This document shows positions 33,514 to 43,290 of a stretch of 64,000 nucleotides of DNA, in pieces. This stretch comes from Agrypnia vestita (taxonomy: Eukaryota; Arthropoda; Insecta; Trichoptera; Phryganeidae): the NCBI GenBank assembly GCA_016648135.1, contig JADDOH010023185.1, forward strand, positions 18,003-82,002, read 5' to 3'. The notes beneath the pieces were generated by a model. It was not told the DNA's origin. It worked only from the letters and a program-made list of their open reading frames with translations, and ran no database searches. Made by a program: the position numbers and the translations under genes. Each line of letters opens with the position of its first letter. Positions within the stretch are counted from its first letter, which is position 1.

Positions 33514-35779
33514 CAAGTGCAAATAAATTACAGTTTTCGAGTTTTCAGAATTCACAATAACGCCTTTATTATTTATTTTTATGAATTTATTTGTATAAAA
33601 TAATATAAGAAATGTTAATATTAAAACACATGAAATATTAATGGCTTCTTAATTATTTATTTACCCTTTAGGTATGTTTATCTAATATCATTTATTATTT
33701 ATTGTTTACGAAATCGTTTCAGTTAAAAATATTTTCATATATTTCTTCATAACAGCTTGCCAATTTGTAAGTAATTCATATTTATTTAAACAAAGGAAAA
33801 TTAATTGGGAGCCATATTAAATTTGAAGTAATTAAAGAAAAACAATTGATTTAAAATAACGTTCATAAAACACGCGAAGTTAAAATGTCTGACACTTTGT
33901 ATTAGAGAACAGTGGGGCCGTTACAATGGTGATACACATCAAGGTAATTTAATTTAGAAATTTTTTATTACCTCTTTTAAGACACTTAATTAAAACATCG
34001 CTCTTAGCTACCCAAAGAGCATCAAAATTTGTGTATAATATAATATATAAAACAATTTTCTATATTCTTGGACCTTCTATTAAAAAAAATATTGTAAGTT
34101 CTGAAAAAAATTAAAAGTAACTTTCTGTGGAATTCTTTACATTATTATGACTTAAATAATATTAAAGTTTGGGATAGGAATGCTTTAATGAATATGAGTG
34201 AGTGACTTTGTTTTGCGTGAGTTCTAAATAATAAGAAATTTGGGTGTGTGTAGTGTAAGCGTTCTGAGAAGAAAATGCCTACACGTCCACCTATTGTGTC
34301 GGCACTTAACGTGTATTGTGTGAGTGCATGTATGTGTGTGTTTGTTTGTGTTTGTGTGTGTGTGTATGAGATGATTCGGCAGAATAGATATGTAAATTGT
34401 ACTCGTGGTTAACTATGGTGCTTTAATGGTAACAATCAACCGAGGTGGCGTTGAGTAGAAAAATATTGCTTGCGATGACTGCGGTGGTGGCAAAAGAATG
34501 GATGTGCCTAGTGGCGACCGGGACCGATAAGCCGCATTGAGCTCCTGATTGGTGAGTGCTGGTTCGGTATGTGCGGCTAAAGTTGCGACAGGTCCAGACC
34601 ACCACAAAGGTATGCAAAATTTGGTCCATGCATGGATGGGAGTTTGACGTGCTTGTTGGTCAAGTGATCAAAAGGTAGCCATGCATTTTGCATAGTGCAG
34701 GCGTTTAGCTTAGTTTTGAAAAAAGTAAGGAAAGTAAGTCTGACTTCTCTATTTTCTGCGCTTCTCTATTTTAAAATTTTTAAAGTTGTCCGTGAGTTCG
34801 AGTTAAGGGGAAGGGGATTACTGTATTTTCGCCGAGCTACTAAAGGTTATGCAAAATTTGAAACTAGTGGTATTCAACATAATACAGATTTACATTCATG
34901 GGAAGGGTAAGGAGATAAATGGAAAGGTGTATCCATATTTTATGCAGGGTCCTAAAAAGTAAATTACATATATTTTAAGCAGTGAAAGGTATAGGTTTAT
35001 AAAGTGAATAAATAAAGAGATAGAAATTTAGTTGTATATGTATAATAGATAATATAACAGTAAGTAAGTATGTTCTTAAATTTAACGAGATTTAAAAACC
35101 TTGTGTCATTTTTTGTACATTTAAAATAGTTAAGCAATACGTTTGAAGAGACGTGTAATAATTATATTACAAATTTTTTTTATTTATACATAATGTTTCT
35201 TTCAGTATGCATCGTGATGCCAAAGTTTTACTGGAAGAAAGTAAGAACAATACGGTTTTATGTAAACTCTGCTGTCTTGCAGCAAATGCATTTGCACTTC
35301 ATAAACAAGATACTGTAGTTTCTCGGATGTAGAGTAAATAAAAAAAGAGATGCACTTTACACTCCACACGAAAAGAGAGAGAGATGCACTCTGTACCCAC
35401 GCAACACAAAAATTAAAATGCCTGCAATCGCTTGGAATAAAGAATATTTAAATTGAGAAATAAAATATTAAAAATAAGTTTCCTGAAAATATTTGATTAT
35501 TTTTTCCTCACTCATTCCTCTGTCATCTCTTAATTTACTTATTTAATTGCTTTCCTTTAAAGTTTTTCTATTTTTAGCACCTGCCAAAAGAATTTCATAC
35601 TAATCTGCAACCTTCAGTCGTTTTCACACCATCCTCTCATTTAAGTAGCTCCTCTCTATTCCACAAGAATTGGTTCTTTTCCTAAAAGCATTAAACATAT
35701 TTTTTTCTCCAGTGTATCTATCTTTATTCATAGTTAGAAAATAAAAATGCAGAAGATAGCAAATGTCTAGGTATATTTA
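33514..35779. other. Mixed stretch with (GT)n repeat, no gene seen
   Basis: A (GT)n-rich microsatellite with TTTG interruptions lies at 34318-34368. Bases 34430-34680 have balanced GC and overlapping minus-strand frames of 64 and 68 codons; neither has a domain. At 35346-35395 the word AGAGATGCACT is repeated. No exon is supported. Confidence 0.4.
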
Positions 35780-36598
35780 TATATTTATAGACCTTCTCAA
35801 ATCATTCGACAGTATCTCGCATAATAAATAAATAAATAAATTAATTAAATAAGATTATAGGTAAAGTAAAAAATTGGATAGAAAGTTACTTGAAATAAAG
35901 GAATCAATCTGTAAAATTATAAAATACACTAAGTTCAAATAAAACATCAAAATTTGGTGTACCGCAAGGCACTGTACTGGGACCTTTACTGTTTATTATT
36001 TATGTTAATGATATGTTAAATTTACCTATTGACGATCAGATTCTATCCTTATGCTGATGATACAGCCCTAGTTTTTGACTGTAAAAATTGTAATTATGTT
36101 ATATCTGCAGCAAATCGGAGTATAAATTTCGTAAAAAAATGGTTCGATGAAAACTTATTATCACTAAATACAGAAAAAAACTTACTATATTCCTATTATA
36201 TTAGACAAAAAAACTCGCCCAATAAGTAATAAAAATTCATACAAATAATTGTCCTTATAAAAATAATAATTATACTTGTAAAAACGACTGTTCAGTATTA
36301 AGCTAAAGAAATAGTATTAAATACTTAGGAATAATAGTTGACTCTAATATTAAAAGGTAATTACAAATCAATAAAACTGTAGAAAGAATAAGAAAACTCA
36401 TATATGTACTTATTAAAATAAGAAATATCTTTGGAATAAAATTGTTAAAGACACTATATTACACTCTAGTCCGGTCAGTTTTACAATATGGTATTATCTC
36501 TATCTATTAAAATAAGAAATATCTTTGGAATAAAATTGTTAAAGACACTATATTACACTCTAGTCCGGTCAGTTTTACAATATGGTATTATCTCTGAA
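35780..36598 (+). pseudogene. CR1-like LINE reverse transcriptase, 5' part (interrupted)
   Basis: RT motif A is readable as FIDLLKSFDSISH near 35795-35832, and motif B as FGVPQGTVLGPLLFIIYVND near 35955-36012. A one-base shift then leads to motif C (LSYADDTALVF, 36047-36074) and the open frame 36029-36229. The thumb reads IKYLGIIVDSNI, then KTLYYTLVRSVLQYGIIS. At 36411-36504 and 36505-36595 a 94-bp segment is duplicated in tandem. Multiple stops and shifts mark it as dead. The ORF is cut at about 36600 by another LINE and its C terminus reappears after 37263. Confidence 0.85.
36411..36595 (+). repeat. 94-bp tandem duplication inside LINE
   Basis: Copies 36411-36504 and 36505-36595 look identical by eye and include TTTGGAATAAAATTGTTAAA and the RT thumb codons for YTLVRSVLQYG. 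The duplication is far younger than the surrounding decay, so it arose after the LINE died. Confidence 0.9.
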
Positions 36599-37262
36599 GC
36601 CGTAGGATACACCCAACAAATCCCAACTCTCTCGTGTGGAAGTCAAAATTTTGAAACGGTACAAAGATTTACATACCTAGGATCCCTGATAACAAGCAAC
36701 AGAGGAGATCATAGTGAGCGCGAATCGCTCTTTTTTCAGCCTACAAAAGAAGATAAAATCCAGACTGCTGTCTAAAAACACCAAGATATTAGTGTACAAA
36801 ACGTACGCAGTGCTCGCGTACGCAGCTGAGACGTGGGTACTAACTAAGAGGAATGAGCGAGCACTGGACGTTTTTGAAAGGAAAATTTTTAGGCGTATCT
36901 TCGGAACGGTTCTTGAAAATGGACTTTGGCGCAGACGTTACAACAATGAGCTCTATACTCTATTTAAGGAGCCAAACGTCACAAAATTTATAAAACTGGG
37001 AAGACTTCGGTGGCTGGGTCGTGTGGAGAGAATGTAGGAGCATCAAGCACCAAAGTCCCTGCTGAACTCAAGGCCAATAGGGCAAAGGAGCTTAGGAAGG
37101 CCAAAACTAAGATGGAGTGACAACGTCCTCAAAGATATCTCTGCCTTAGAGCTTCGAAACTGGAGAGAGCTGGCACTAGACCGAGATGAGTGGAGGAAAA
37201 TTATTGAGGAGGCCAAGACCCACCAAGGGTTGTAGTGACAAGAATGATGATGATGATGATTA
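36599..37262 (+). pseudogene. RTE-like LINE, C-terminal ORF and 3' end (nested insertion)
   Basis: The frame at 36640-36730 reads FETVQRFTYLGSLITSN, then shifts into the 107-codon frame 36714-37037. That frame reads KILVYKTYAVLAYAAETWVL, then TKRNERALDVFERKIFRRIF, and ends LGRLRWLGRVERM. These are the usual thumb and C-terminal motifs of RTE-type insect LINEs. A 3' UTR follows (matched at 4600-4795 and 29935-30195) with a (ATG)n tail at 37244-37260, a tail form typical of RTE-like elements. It is 5'-truncated and inserted into the CR1-like LINE. Confidence 0.85.
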
Positions 37263-37690
37263 TCTCATGAAGTAGTGCATTCAAAACTATATTGAAATCT
37301 TTGGAAGTTGTTGTTTGGAAGAAATGAAGAAAATTGATTATAAAGATCATTTAAAAAAAATCTAATGATTATCTGACAATAAACCTCTTAAATAAATTGC
37401 AAGTCCCCATTTTACAAAACATCCACAAGAAAAATTGCATAATTCAAATATATAAAGGTTTTCATAGTAATAACGAGCTGACCCAAGAGTGTCAAGTAGC
37501 ATAAATGTAATACTTGGTAAATTATATGTCCCTGTGAAACCTACCACAACTGCTCAGCATCACTACACATTCAGATATGTGAAATGGTTCAACGAATTGC
37601 CTGTTGAAATGAAGACTGAGGAAAATTATGAGGCATTTAAAAAAAAACGTGAAAAAATACCTTCAAAAATAATTAAATTTTTATATTAAT
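37263..37690 (+). pseudogene. CR1-like LINE, C-terminal part (after nested insertion)
   Basis: A frame from about 37489 gives YTFRYVKWFNELPVEMKTEE, then NYEAFKKKREKI and a stop at 37689. The sequence WFNELPVEMK matches FFNNLPIEMKK in the related CR1-like relic at 47440-47475. This is the downstream remainder of the LINE broken at about 36600. Confidence 0.7.
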
Positions 37691-38184
37691 ATATGTACCT
37701 ATTACTTACTTATTATTTTATATAACTTACTTATTATACTGACTTATTATTATATATATGTACCTATTGCTTACTAATTATAACTTAATTGTCTCTACAA
37801 ATATAAAGATGAATATTTACATTTTGTCAAATAATTCTCTGTAAATAAAAATGTAATGATACTCTTCTCTTACACACGAGTCTATGTCACTCATGTAGAA
37901 GAGAAAAATCCATCATAATTAACTGGCTTTATCTTGTAAAAAAAATGTATTTATAAAAAAAAATTTTAAAAAACTACGTCTTTTAAAGTTCTATAGCTTT
38001 TGTAAAGAATTTTTATTCCTGGGACCTACCGAACGACTTAAAATTGTGCTAACACTTAGTTCTACCCAACGAGCTTAACTCATCAATGAACAGATCGTTT
38101 TTTAAAAGTGCTTAGATTATTTATGGACTATAAATAAAAATGAATATACAAAAGGTTTTCGAAGGAAGCAAACACATTATAATT
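37691..38184. other. AT-rich stretch, no gene seen
   Basis: TTACTTATTATATAT-type repetition at 37690-37770 may be the 3' UTR of the CR1-like LINE. No other content is supported. Confidence 0.4.
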
Positions 38185-38370
38185 AAATAAATAAAAATAT
38201 CTTGTTTAAACACCACTTATATTTATTTTCAAATCCAACCAGGTTTCGCTACAACCGTAGCTTCTTCAGAGTTAAGATTCTCCCTGAAGAAGCTACGGTC
38301 ATAGCGAAATCTGGTTGGATTTGAAAATAAATATAAGTTGTGTTTAACTAAGATATTTTTATTTATTAAA
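38185..38370. repeat. Inverted hairpin unit with hammerhead-like cores
   Basis: A palindrome of about 186 bp; both arms carry TCCAACCAG / CTGGTTGGA and AATATAAGT. The left arm, minus strand (38240-38269), reads CTGAAGA, A, then perfect stem II GCTAC-GGTT-GTAGC, then GAAACCTGGTT. The right arm on the plus strand (38284-38315) reads CTGAAGA, A, stem II GCTA...TAGC, then GAAATCTGG. The order and spacing equal those of the other units, though the usual CTGATGA is CTGAAGA here. Stem II bases differ from the others but still pair. Confidence 0.65.
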
Positions 38371-38739
38371 TACAAAAGATTAATGAAAAAAAATTTAATA
38401 TGATGGAAATAAAAATATTGTTTGAGTTCCTAATAATTATGAAAAATACCTCAAAATAATATTCTTTCGATTAATTTTTGTAAAATCACTAAATATACGT
38501 ACCACGAAATTTAAGCACAAAGGAGATAATAATATAATACTTTTATAAAATTAAGGAATTATTGAAGAGTGATGAAGGTGCTACGTCACATGGTCTGTCC
38601 GACGTATACGCTTAGATAATTAATTACACGATATACATTTTCTAGTGTTTCCATTACACGATAATAATAGGTTAAGTGCTAAATAAATTAATTGGTTTAA
38701 TTTTTTTTTAATTTGATATAATTTTTAATTTCAAAATCA
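38371..38739. other. AT-rich stretch, no gene seen
   Basis: Background between the hairpin and the next LINE relic. Confidence 0.4.
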
Positions 38740-39395
38740 TACATAAAAAGCGTCTCGAACGCATTCAGCAGACTTTCACAAAAACACCGAATTTCAAAAA
38801 TCACGTCCATTTCGATAACTATGACGTACCATAAGATAACTAACAATAGGCAAGCGAACGATAAGCGATATGAAATACCTTACAAAATACTGAATAATCG
38901 CATATATTCACCTGAAATTTAAATTCGATACACTCTAATGTCCCGCAGAGACGAACAAGAGCACCACGCCTTTCCACTTAAATCATTGGAGAACAAACTA
39001 CGGTAAAAACTGTATTATTAACAGAGTTCTAGATACCTATGACACGGCCTTTGCAGATCTCGATATTTTATATTTAAGTTTTGAGCAGTTTACAAAATCT
39101 CTTACGTATAAACTCGCGCGAAGCCATTTTTCTTCCCACACATGTGAACACACACAAGAACACATAAAAACGGATACACACACGAACACATAAAAACACA
39201 CAAATAAACACATTCACACAAACTCACTATTTGATATATTGTATTTTTTTATTTTTTTTAACGATCCTGATTTAATATTCTTGTATATATGTGTTTTCTT
39301 GTAACTGGCCTAAGGCTCTGTACATCGATAATTGTTTTTTTTTAAGATTTATTAATTATACGGCTGTAAGTAAACCAATAAATGAAAAAAAATGG
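38740..39395 (+). pseudogene. Jockey-like LINE, C terminus and 3' UTR
   Basis: Frames read KRLERIQQTFTKTPNFKNHV, then SRRDEQEHHAFPLKSLE near 38940, then INRVLDTYDTAFADLDILYL. This is the style of jockey/CR1 ORF2 ends (ERVQ-KF..., then an F-P---... block). A CA-rich 3' UTR (39135-39230) and an AATAAATGAAAAAAAA end at 39380-39395 follow. Heavily decayed. Confidence 0.6.
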
Positions 39396-39904
39396 TGTAG
39401 TAATTATATAAACAATGTGTATGGTAAATCCAATTTTTTTAAATAATTAGTCCTACTTATCCATGGAACAAAGTCAAATCTTTTCCGTATAAAATAATTA
39501 AATGAGAGTGAAATACCGCTTTTCTAGAAAACCCATTGTTACCTGAATATCGTCAATTTTTCAAATTAACCTTAGAATTAATTGCCGCTATGTTCCCTGT
39601 GCGGACTCCACCAATTAGTCCGTGCCCTAAAAACCTGCCCCGGATAAAACTCTCTTGGACCGAAATGCCGGTCCTAGGGGAATCGCGTTTAACTACGACC
39701 GTTCATAAAAATTAAACCGACACCATTTGTAAAAAGAGTATATATACTACGCTCATTTAAAAAAATGTGTCTAATTATTTTATTAATTTAATAGTATTTA
39801 CGTAAAACTCGTGTCTCTCGGTTTTTTCATCATAAAAGTGGAGAGTAAAAAGAAAATTTATATACATCAATGGAGGATGTGTTTTGATCTCATTAGCAAT
39901 TAAA
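39396..39904. other. GC-richer island inside AT-rich stretch
   Basis: Bases 39580-39715 rise in GC (GTGCGGACTCCACCAATTAG, CCTGCCCCGGATAAAAC). No frame or repeat accounts for them, so this is a candidate conserved non-coding element. Confidence 0.35.
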
Positions 39905-40450
39905 CAAGGATTCTTCGGTATAAGAAGCCAGTGGTGTACATATGGCAAGCTTCTTGATTTACGCAAGCTCCACGATTTAGGGCTTGCTTCGGACCCGTGG
40001 TAGGTATACCTGCACCGGGTGAGGCAGAAGCCGGAGCACATCTTCTGTATTAGCGCTTTATTGAGGGATGCCAAAGAAGATGTGATAGATAATTTAGAGG
40101 TAGCAGATCGGGGCTCTATATGGAAATCCGATCTATCTAAGCTGCACTAGAAATCTGGAACTGATAAGGGCTTTTCTGCGGGTATGGGTCTCCAGGTGGG
40201 GGATCCTCAGGGGTCCCAACAGCTAGTCGGACATTAATGGATTAGCGCTTTTTTGCTGCTCCTGGATTGTATGTGCTGGCCGTGGTGCGTGTTTTTTTTG
40301 TGCTGTCCCCTCTCTTTTATCCAGTAAGGGAGTGTTCTCTTCCGGTCTGTTTTGTTTTTGCACGTTATTATACATAATGCTTTATTTTTTCCTTCTCTAT
40401 TTATATTTTTATAATCTACGTTTAATAAAGAAATGAATAGCCGGGACAAT
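39905..40450 (+). pseudogene. R1-clade LINE, 3' end fragment
   Basis: The plus-strand frame from 39955 reads KLLDLRKLHDLGLASDPW, a stop, then QKPEHIFC-ISALLRDAKED and VIDNLEVADRGSIWKSDLSK. The intact-style element at the right end of the window has KLHDIGLSTHPWC, QTPEHILWDCALLRDAREDL in the same place, so this is the same clade and the same zinc-knuckle-like C terminus (one Cys lost). Its 3' UTR runs to an AATAAAG word near 40422. It is 5'-truncated and dead. Confidence 0.85.
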
Positions 40451-41839
40451 AGGGGCCAATTTTGGATGGCAGCTATTCAGCTCACTTGTTTTTTCCAAAA
40501 AACGGGTTGCACGATCGCTTTTAGCAATAATAAATTGTCAACCAGGTGGCGAATGAACGGGACCAATATAGGAACTTTTACTTAAAATACTATCCTGGGT
40601 AATCGGTGGGTCCGCCCTCATTATTGCACTACGAGGGCTAGAAAAAATGAAAAATTACATGACCCGCTCAGCGACTGACAAACCAAAGAAAATTTGGCAA
40701 GAAATATACATTACATCTCCACCTAGGTAAAGTTGGACAGAGCACTAGTGTTCCCAATCTTTCTTTATTTTTCTGAGATAATAAGGGCGTAGGAACATAG
40801 ATGCATTAAAAATTTGGTGCTGGCGGTATACGCTGCAAATCTCATGGAAAGTTCTATATTACAAGAAATAAATCTATGTTGACAAATGAAAATATTTAAA
40901 TGTATCTGACACGTCATAAGATGTACGGATGCAACGGAAAGGCTAGTGGTACAAGGATAGTCGAGAGTACCCATTTCTGTGGAAGATCACTGACTAGATT
41001 TTATTTTTATTAATATGTATTCTTATAAAGTGTTCTCAATAATAACAGTATGATTTTTATATTAAATAAACCAAAATAGTTTAGGATACAACCAAAAATA
41101 GTAATTTTTTATGGACAAAGGATTAGATTATGTTTTTAATAAAACTTTAAATGTTCACCTTGGCTTTGTTGAAGTAATTTTTTGTTGACGTAATGTCGTA
41201 AATGCAGCATTTTATTTTTAATTTTAAATCACCAAGTGTTTTTATTTTTTTAAAATTAATTATTGATTTAAAATGACCCCACAAAAAAGTATAATCACGA
41301 CTCATGACACAATTGTGCAAGCATAACTTGACCATGGTGGATCACTAAAGTAGTATATATATAGTATAGTAAAAAAAATGAATATATGAAAATGAGATAA
41401 CAGTGGTTGGTATGATATGAGGGGTACAAAGTTCATTTATAATTAATTTATATAAATTTAACACACCTTCAAATCAAATACCCTAGACTCTAAAAGATTT
41501 AATATAAAAATGAATTCAAAGGTGAATCTGCAACTTTTCACCCTCATGGTTTCAACTCACCCAGATTTCAAATTTGGGAACAGTGATTATAATTATTAAG
41601 ATCCATATCTGGACCGTAAAGTGGACGGTCTATTTCAGTGAAATTGTATTCACAGATAGCAGACTGCATTTGCGGAAGTGAGTACTGGTGCCATGTCGTG
41701 CAATGACAGAACATAATATAATACCTATTGTCTTTTTCTGATTTTCCCAAGCCGCGTTTTTTTTTTTTTTTGGGGTATCTAATCAGTTTTTTTTCAGATT
41801 TATTAATTGAAAATTGTTATTTCTGGTTTTTCGTAGTAT
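40451..41839. other. Unassigned stretch, no gene seen
   Basis: Bases 40450-40740 have mixed composition and may be more LINE 3' UTR or an unknown repeat. After 40980 the DNA is AT-rich. A (T)16 tract lies at 41757-41772. Confidence 0.4.
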
Positions 41840-42080
41840 TCTGTTGTATTTTGTGGATTTAGTGCCTGCCAAACTTCTTCTTCTGGAAAAGTATCGATAG
41901 TTTTTTTCAGGTCGATGATGCAGATCCCTTTTTAACTCACTGTTTTCCTCTGTAAGAATTCTTACTGCATGGATTGCAGCGGTTGCAATGATTTTCCTGG
42001 CGCAAAGCCATGATGGTTAGGTGATCCTGTTACAAGTTGTAGTAAGCTTTGATTTATTATCCATTCACAGATTTTAAGGA
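41840..42080 (-). pseudogene. RTE-like LINE reverse transcriptase fragment
   Basis: Minus-strand frames give ICEWIINQSLLQLVTGSPNH, then HGFAPGKS, then HAVRILTEENSE, and near the end PEEEVWQALNPQ. These match the RTE/BovB RT region in which GF-PG-ST precedes IHAVR-L-E---E and, after motif A, P-E-VW-AL. Motif A itself is degraded (RPEKNYRYF). Stops and shifts are present. Confidence 0.65.
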
Positions 42081-42644
42081 TTTGTGAACATAAAAGATAA
42101 AAGATTATACAGAGCATACAACATAGTATACATTGAATAAAAAATATGGGTGATATGAGGGGGAAGGAAACAAGAAAAATGATGGAGGAAAATACATGGA
42201 AAAAAAAAAAAAAAATAAATATGAAAAAAAAAAAATGAAGAAAAAAACGTATTTTTATATTTAGTTTTATTTTATACGCCATATGTGTGAGGTTTTATAT
42301 AATCATAATTATTTTCCGCTATTTGCAATTACATACCCATTTACATTTATTTTTTTTGACATTTACGGTTGTAAAAACAATACTTATCTGCTCTCATATT
42401 CAAACCAAGAATACCATGGAATAGGTGGCGAGATAATATCGAGACAAACCTGCAAAATGCACGCAAGTGTCTAACAGACTTTTCCATAATGGTAATGCCA
42501 AGGGATGATACTTTATACATGGCGACATAGACTAACCGAGAATTTTATGATTAAAGAAGAAGGAATGTGTCTATCTGAATTTAATTAGCACATGAAGATA
42601 ATTTAAAAATAAAATGAAAATCAACCAACTCTTTTCAATAAGTT
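42081..42644. other. Purine-rich low-complexity stretch, no gene
   Basis: Bases 42170-42250 are A-rich with scattered G (runs of 15 and 12 A). The minus-strand frame over it is an artefact rich in Phe and Ile. Confidence 0.55.
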
Positions 42645-42875
42645 CTCAGGTTTTTACGGCCGTTCAGAATCTTTTGTGTATAGTTTTCTGTGGATATTCT
42701 GCGGTGTATATGTGACCTCTCTAGCCAACGTTTCGGATCCCATTGCAGGGTCAATCAGGGCTGATGATGGACCCTGCAATGGTTTCCGAAACGTCGGCCA
42801 GAGAGGCCACATATACACGGAAGAATATCCCAGAAAACTATACAAAGAAAATCCTTATCAATATTTTCACAATTT
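42645..42875. repeat. Inverted hairpin unit with best-kept hammerhead-like core
   Basis: The palindrome's arms share CAGAATCTTTTG-type ends, AGAATAT and CCACATATACAC. On the plus strand the right arm reads CTGATGA (42761-42767), T, stem II GG-ACC...GGT-TT-CC (42769-42787), then GAAACGTC (42788-42795). The canonical hammerhead CUGAUGA, GAAA and GUC cleavage triplet are all present, with palindromic ACGT as helix III. The left arm on the minus strand has CTGATTGA, CCC-TGCAAT-GGG, ATCC and GAAACGTTGG. The unit at 2600-2815 is a decayed relative. There is no ORF. Self-cleavage is inferred, not seen. Confidence 0.68.
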
Positions 42876-43290
42876 GTAAATTTTAAAATAAGACAAATAT
42901 CATTTTACATATTTTGTAAATCGTGTATCTCTAGACCAGATTTACTGACATATACCCAAAATTGCGTGATACATTAAATAAATCTGATAACTCAGATCTT
43001 TTACGAGCGTCAAGTGAAAACAATCGACTGCCTGGGGATGTACTGAACAGAATTTTTTATAATTATGTATCAATTTCGCAATTATTTTGTTTTGCTAGGT
43101 CAATCTAAAAAAAGCGACATTTGGTCTTTAAAAATGAATAAAATAAGTTATATTACAATATTATATTTTTATAAATACACCACCAGGATTTATTTCTTCA
43201 CATAATCATCTTCTACTTTTAAGCATGTTTCTTCACGAGCTCTTTAGTCGCACTGTTCTAATAGTGCTCCGTTATTAGTATTGTACAATA
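42876..43290. other. AT-rich stretch, no gene seen
   Basis: Background. At 43269-43290 it ends with CCGTTATTAGTATTGTACAA (then TA), which recurs at 45502-45523 on the other side of the DNA transposon. Confidence 0.45.

Noticed and set aside
41962..42282. 106-codon minus-strand frame rich in Phe and Ile
   Set aside because: Its N-terminal half is the translation of a poly-A/G low-complexity tract; only its last part overlaps a real LINE fragment.
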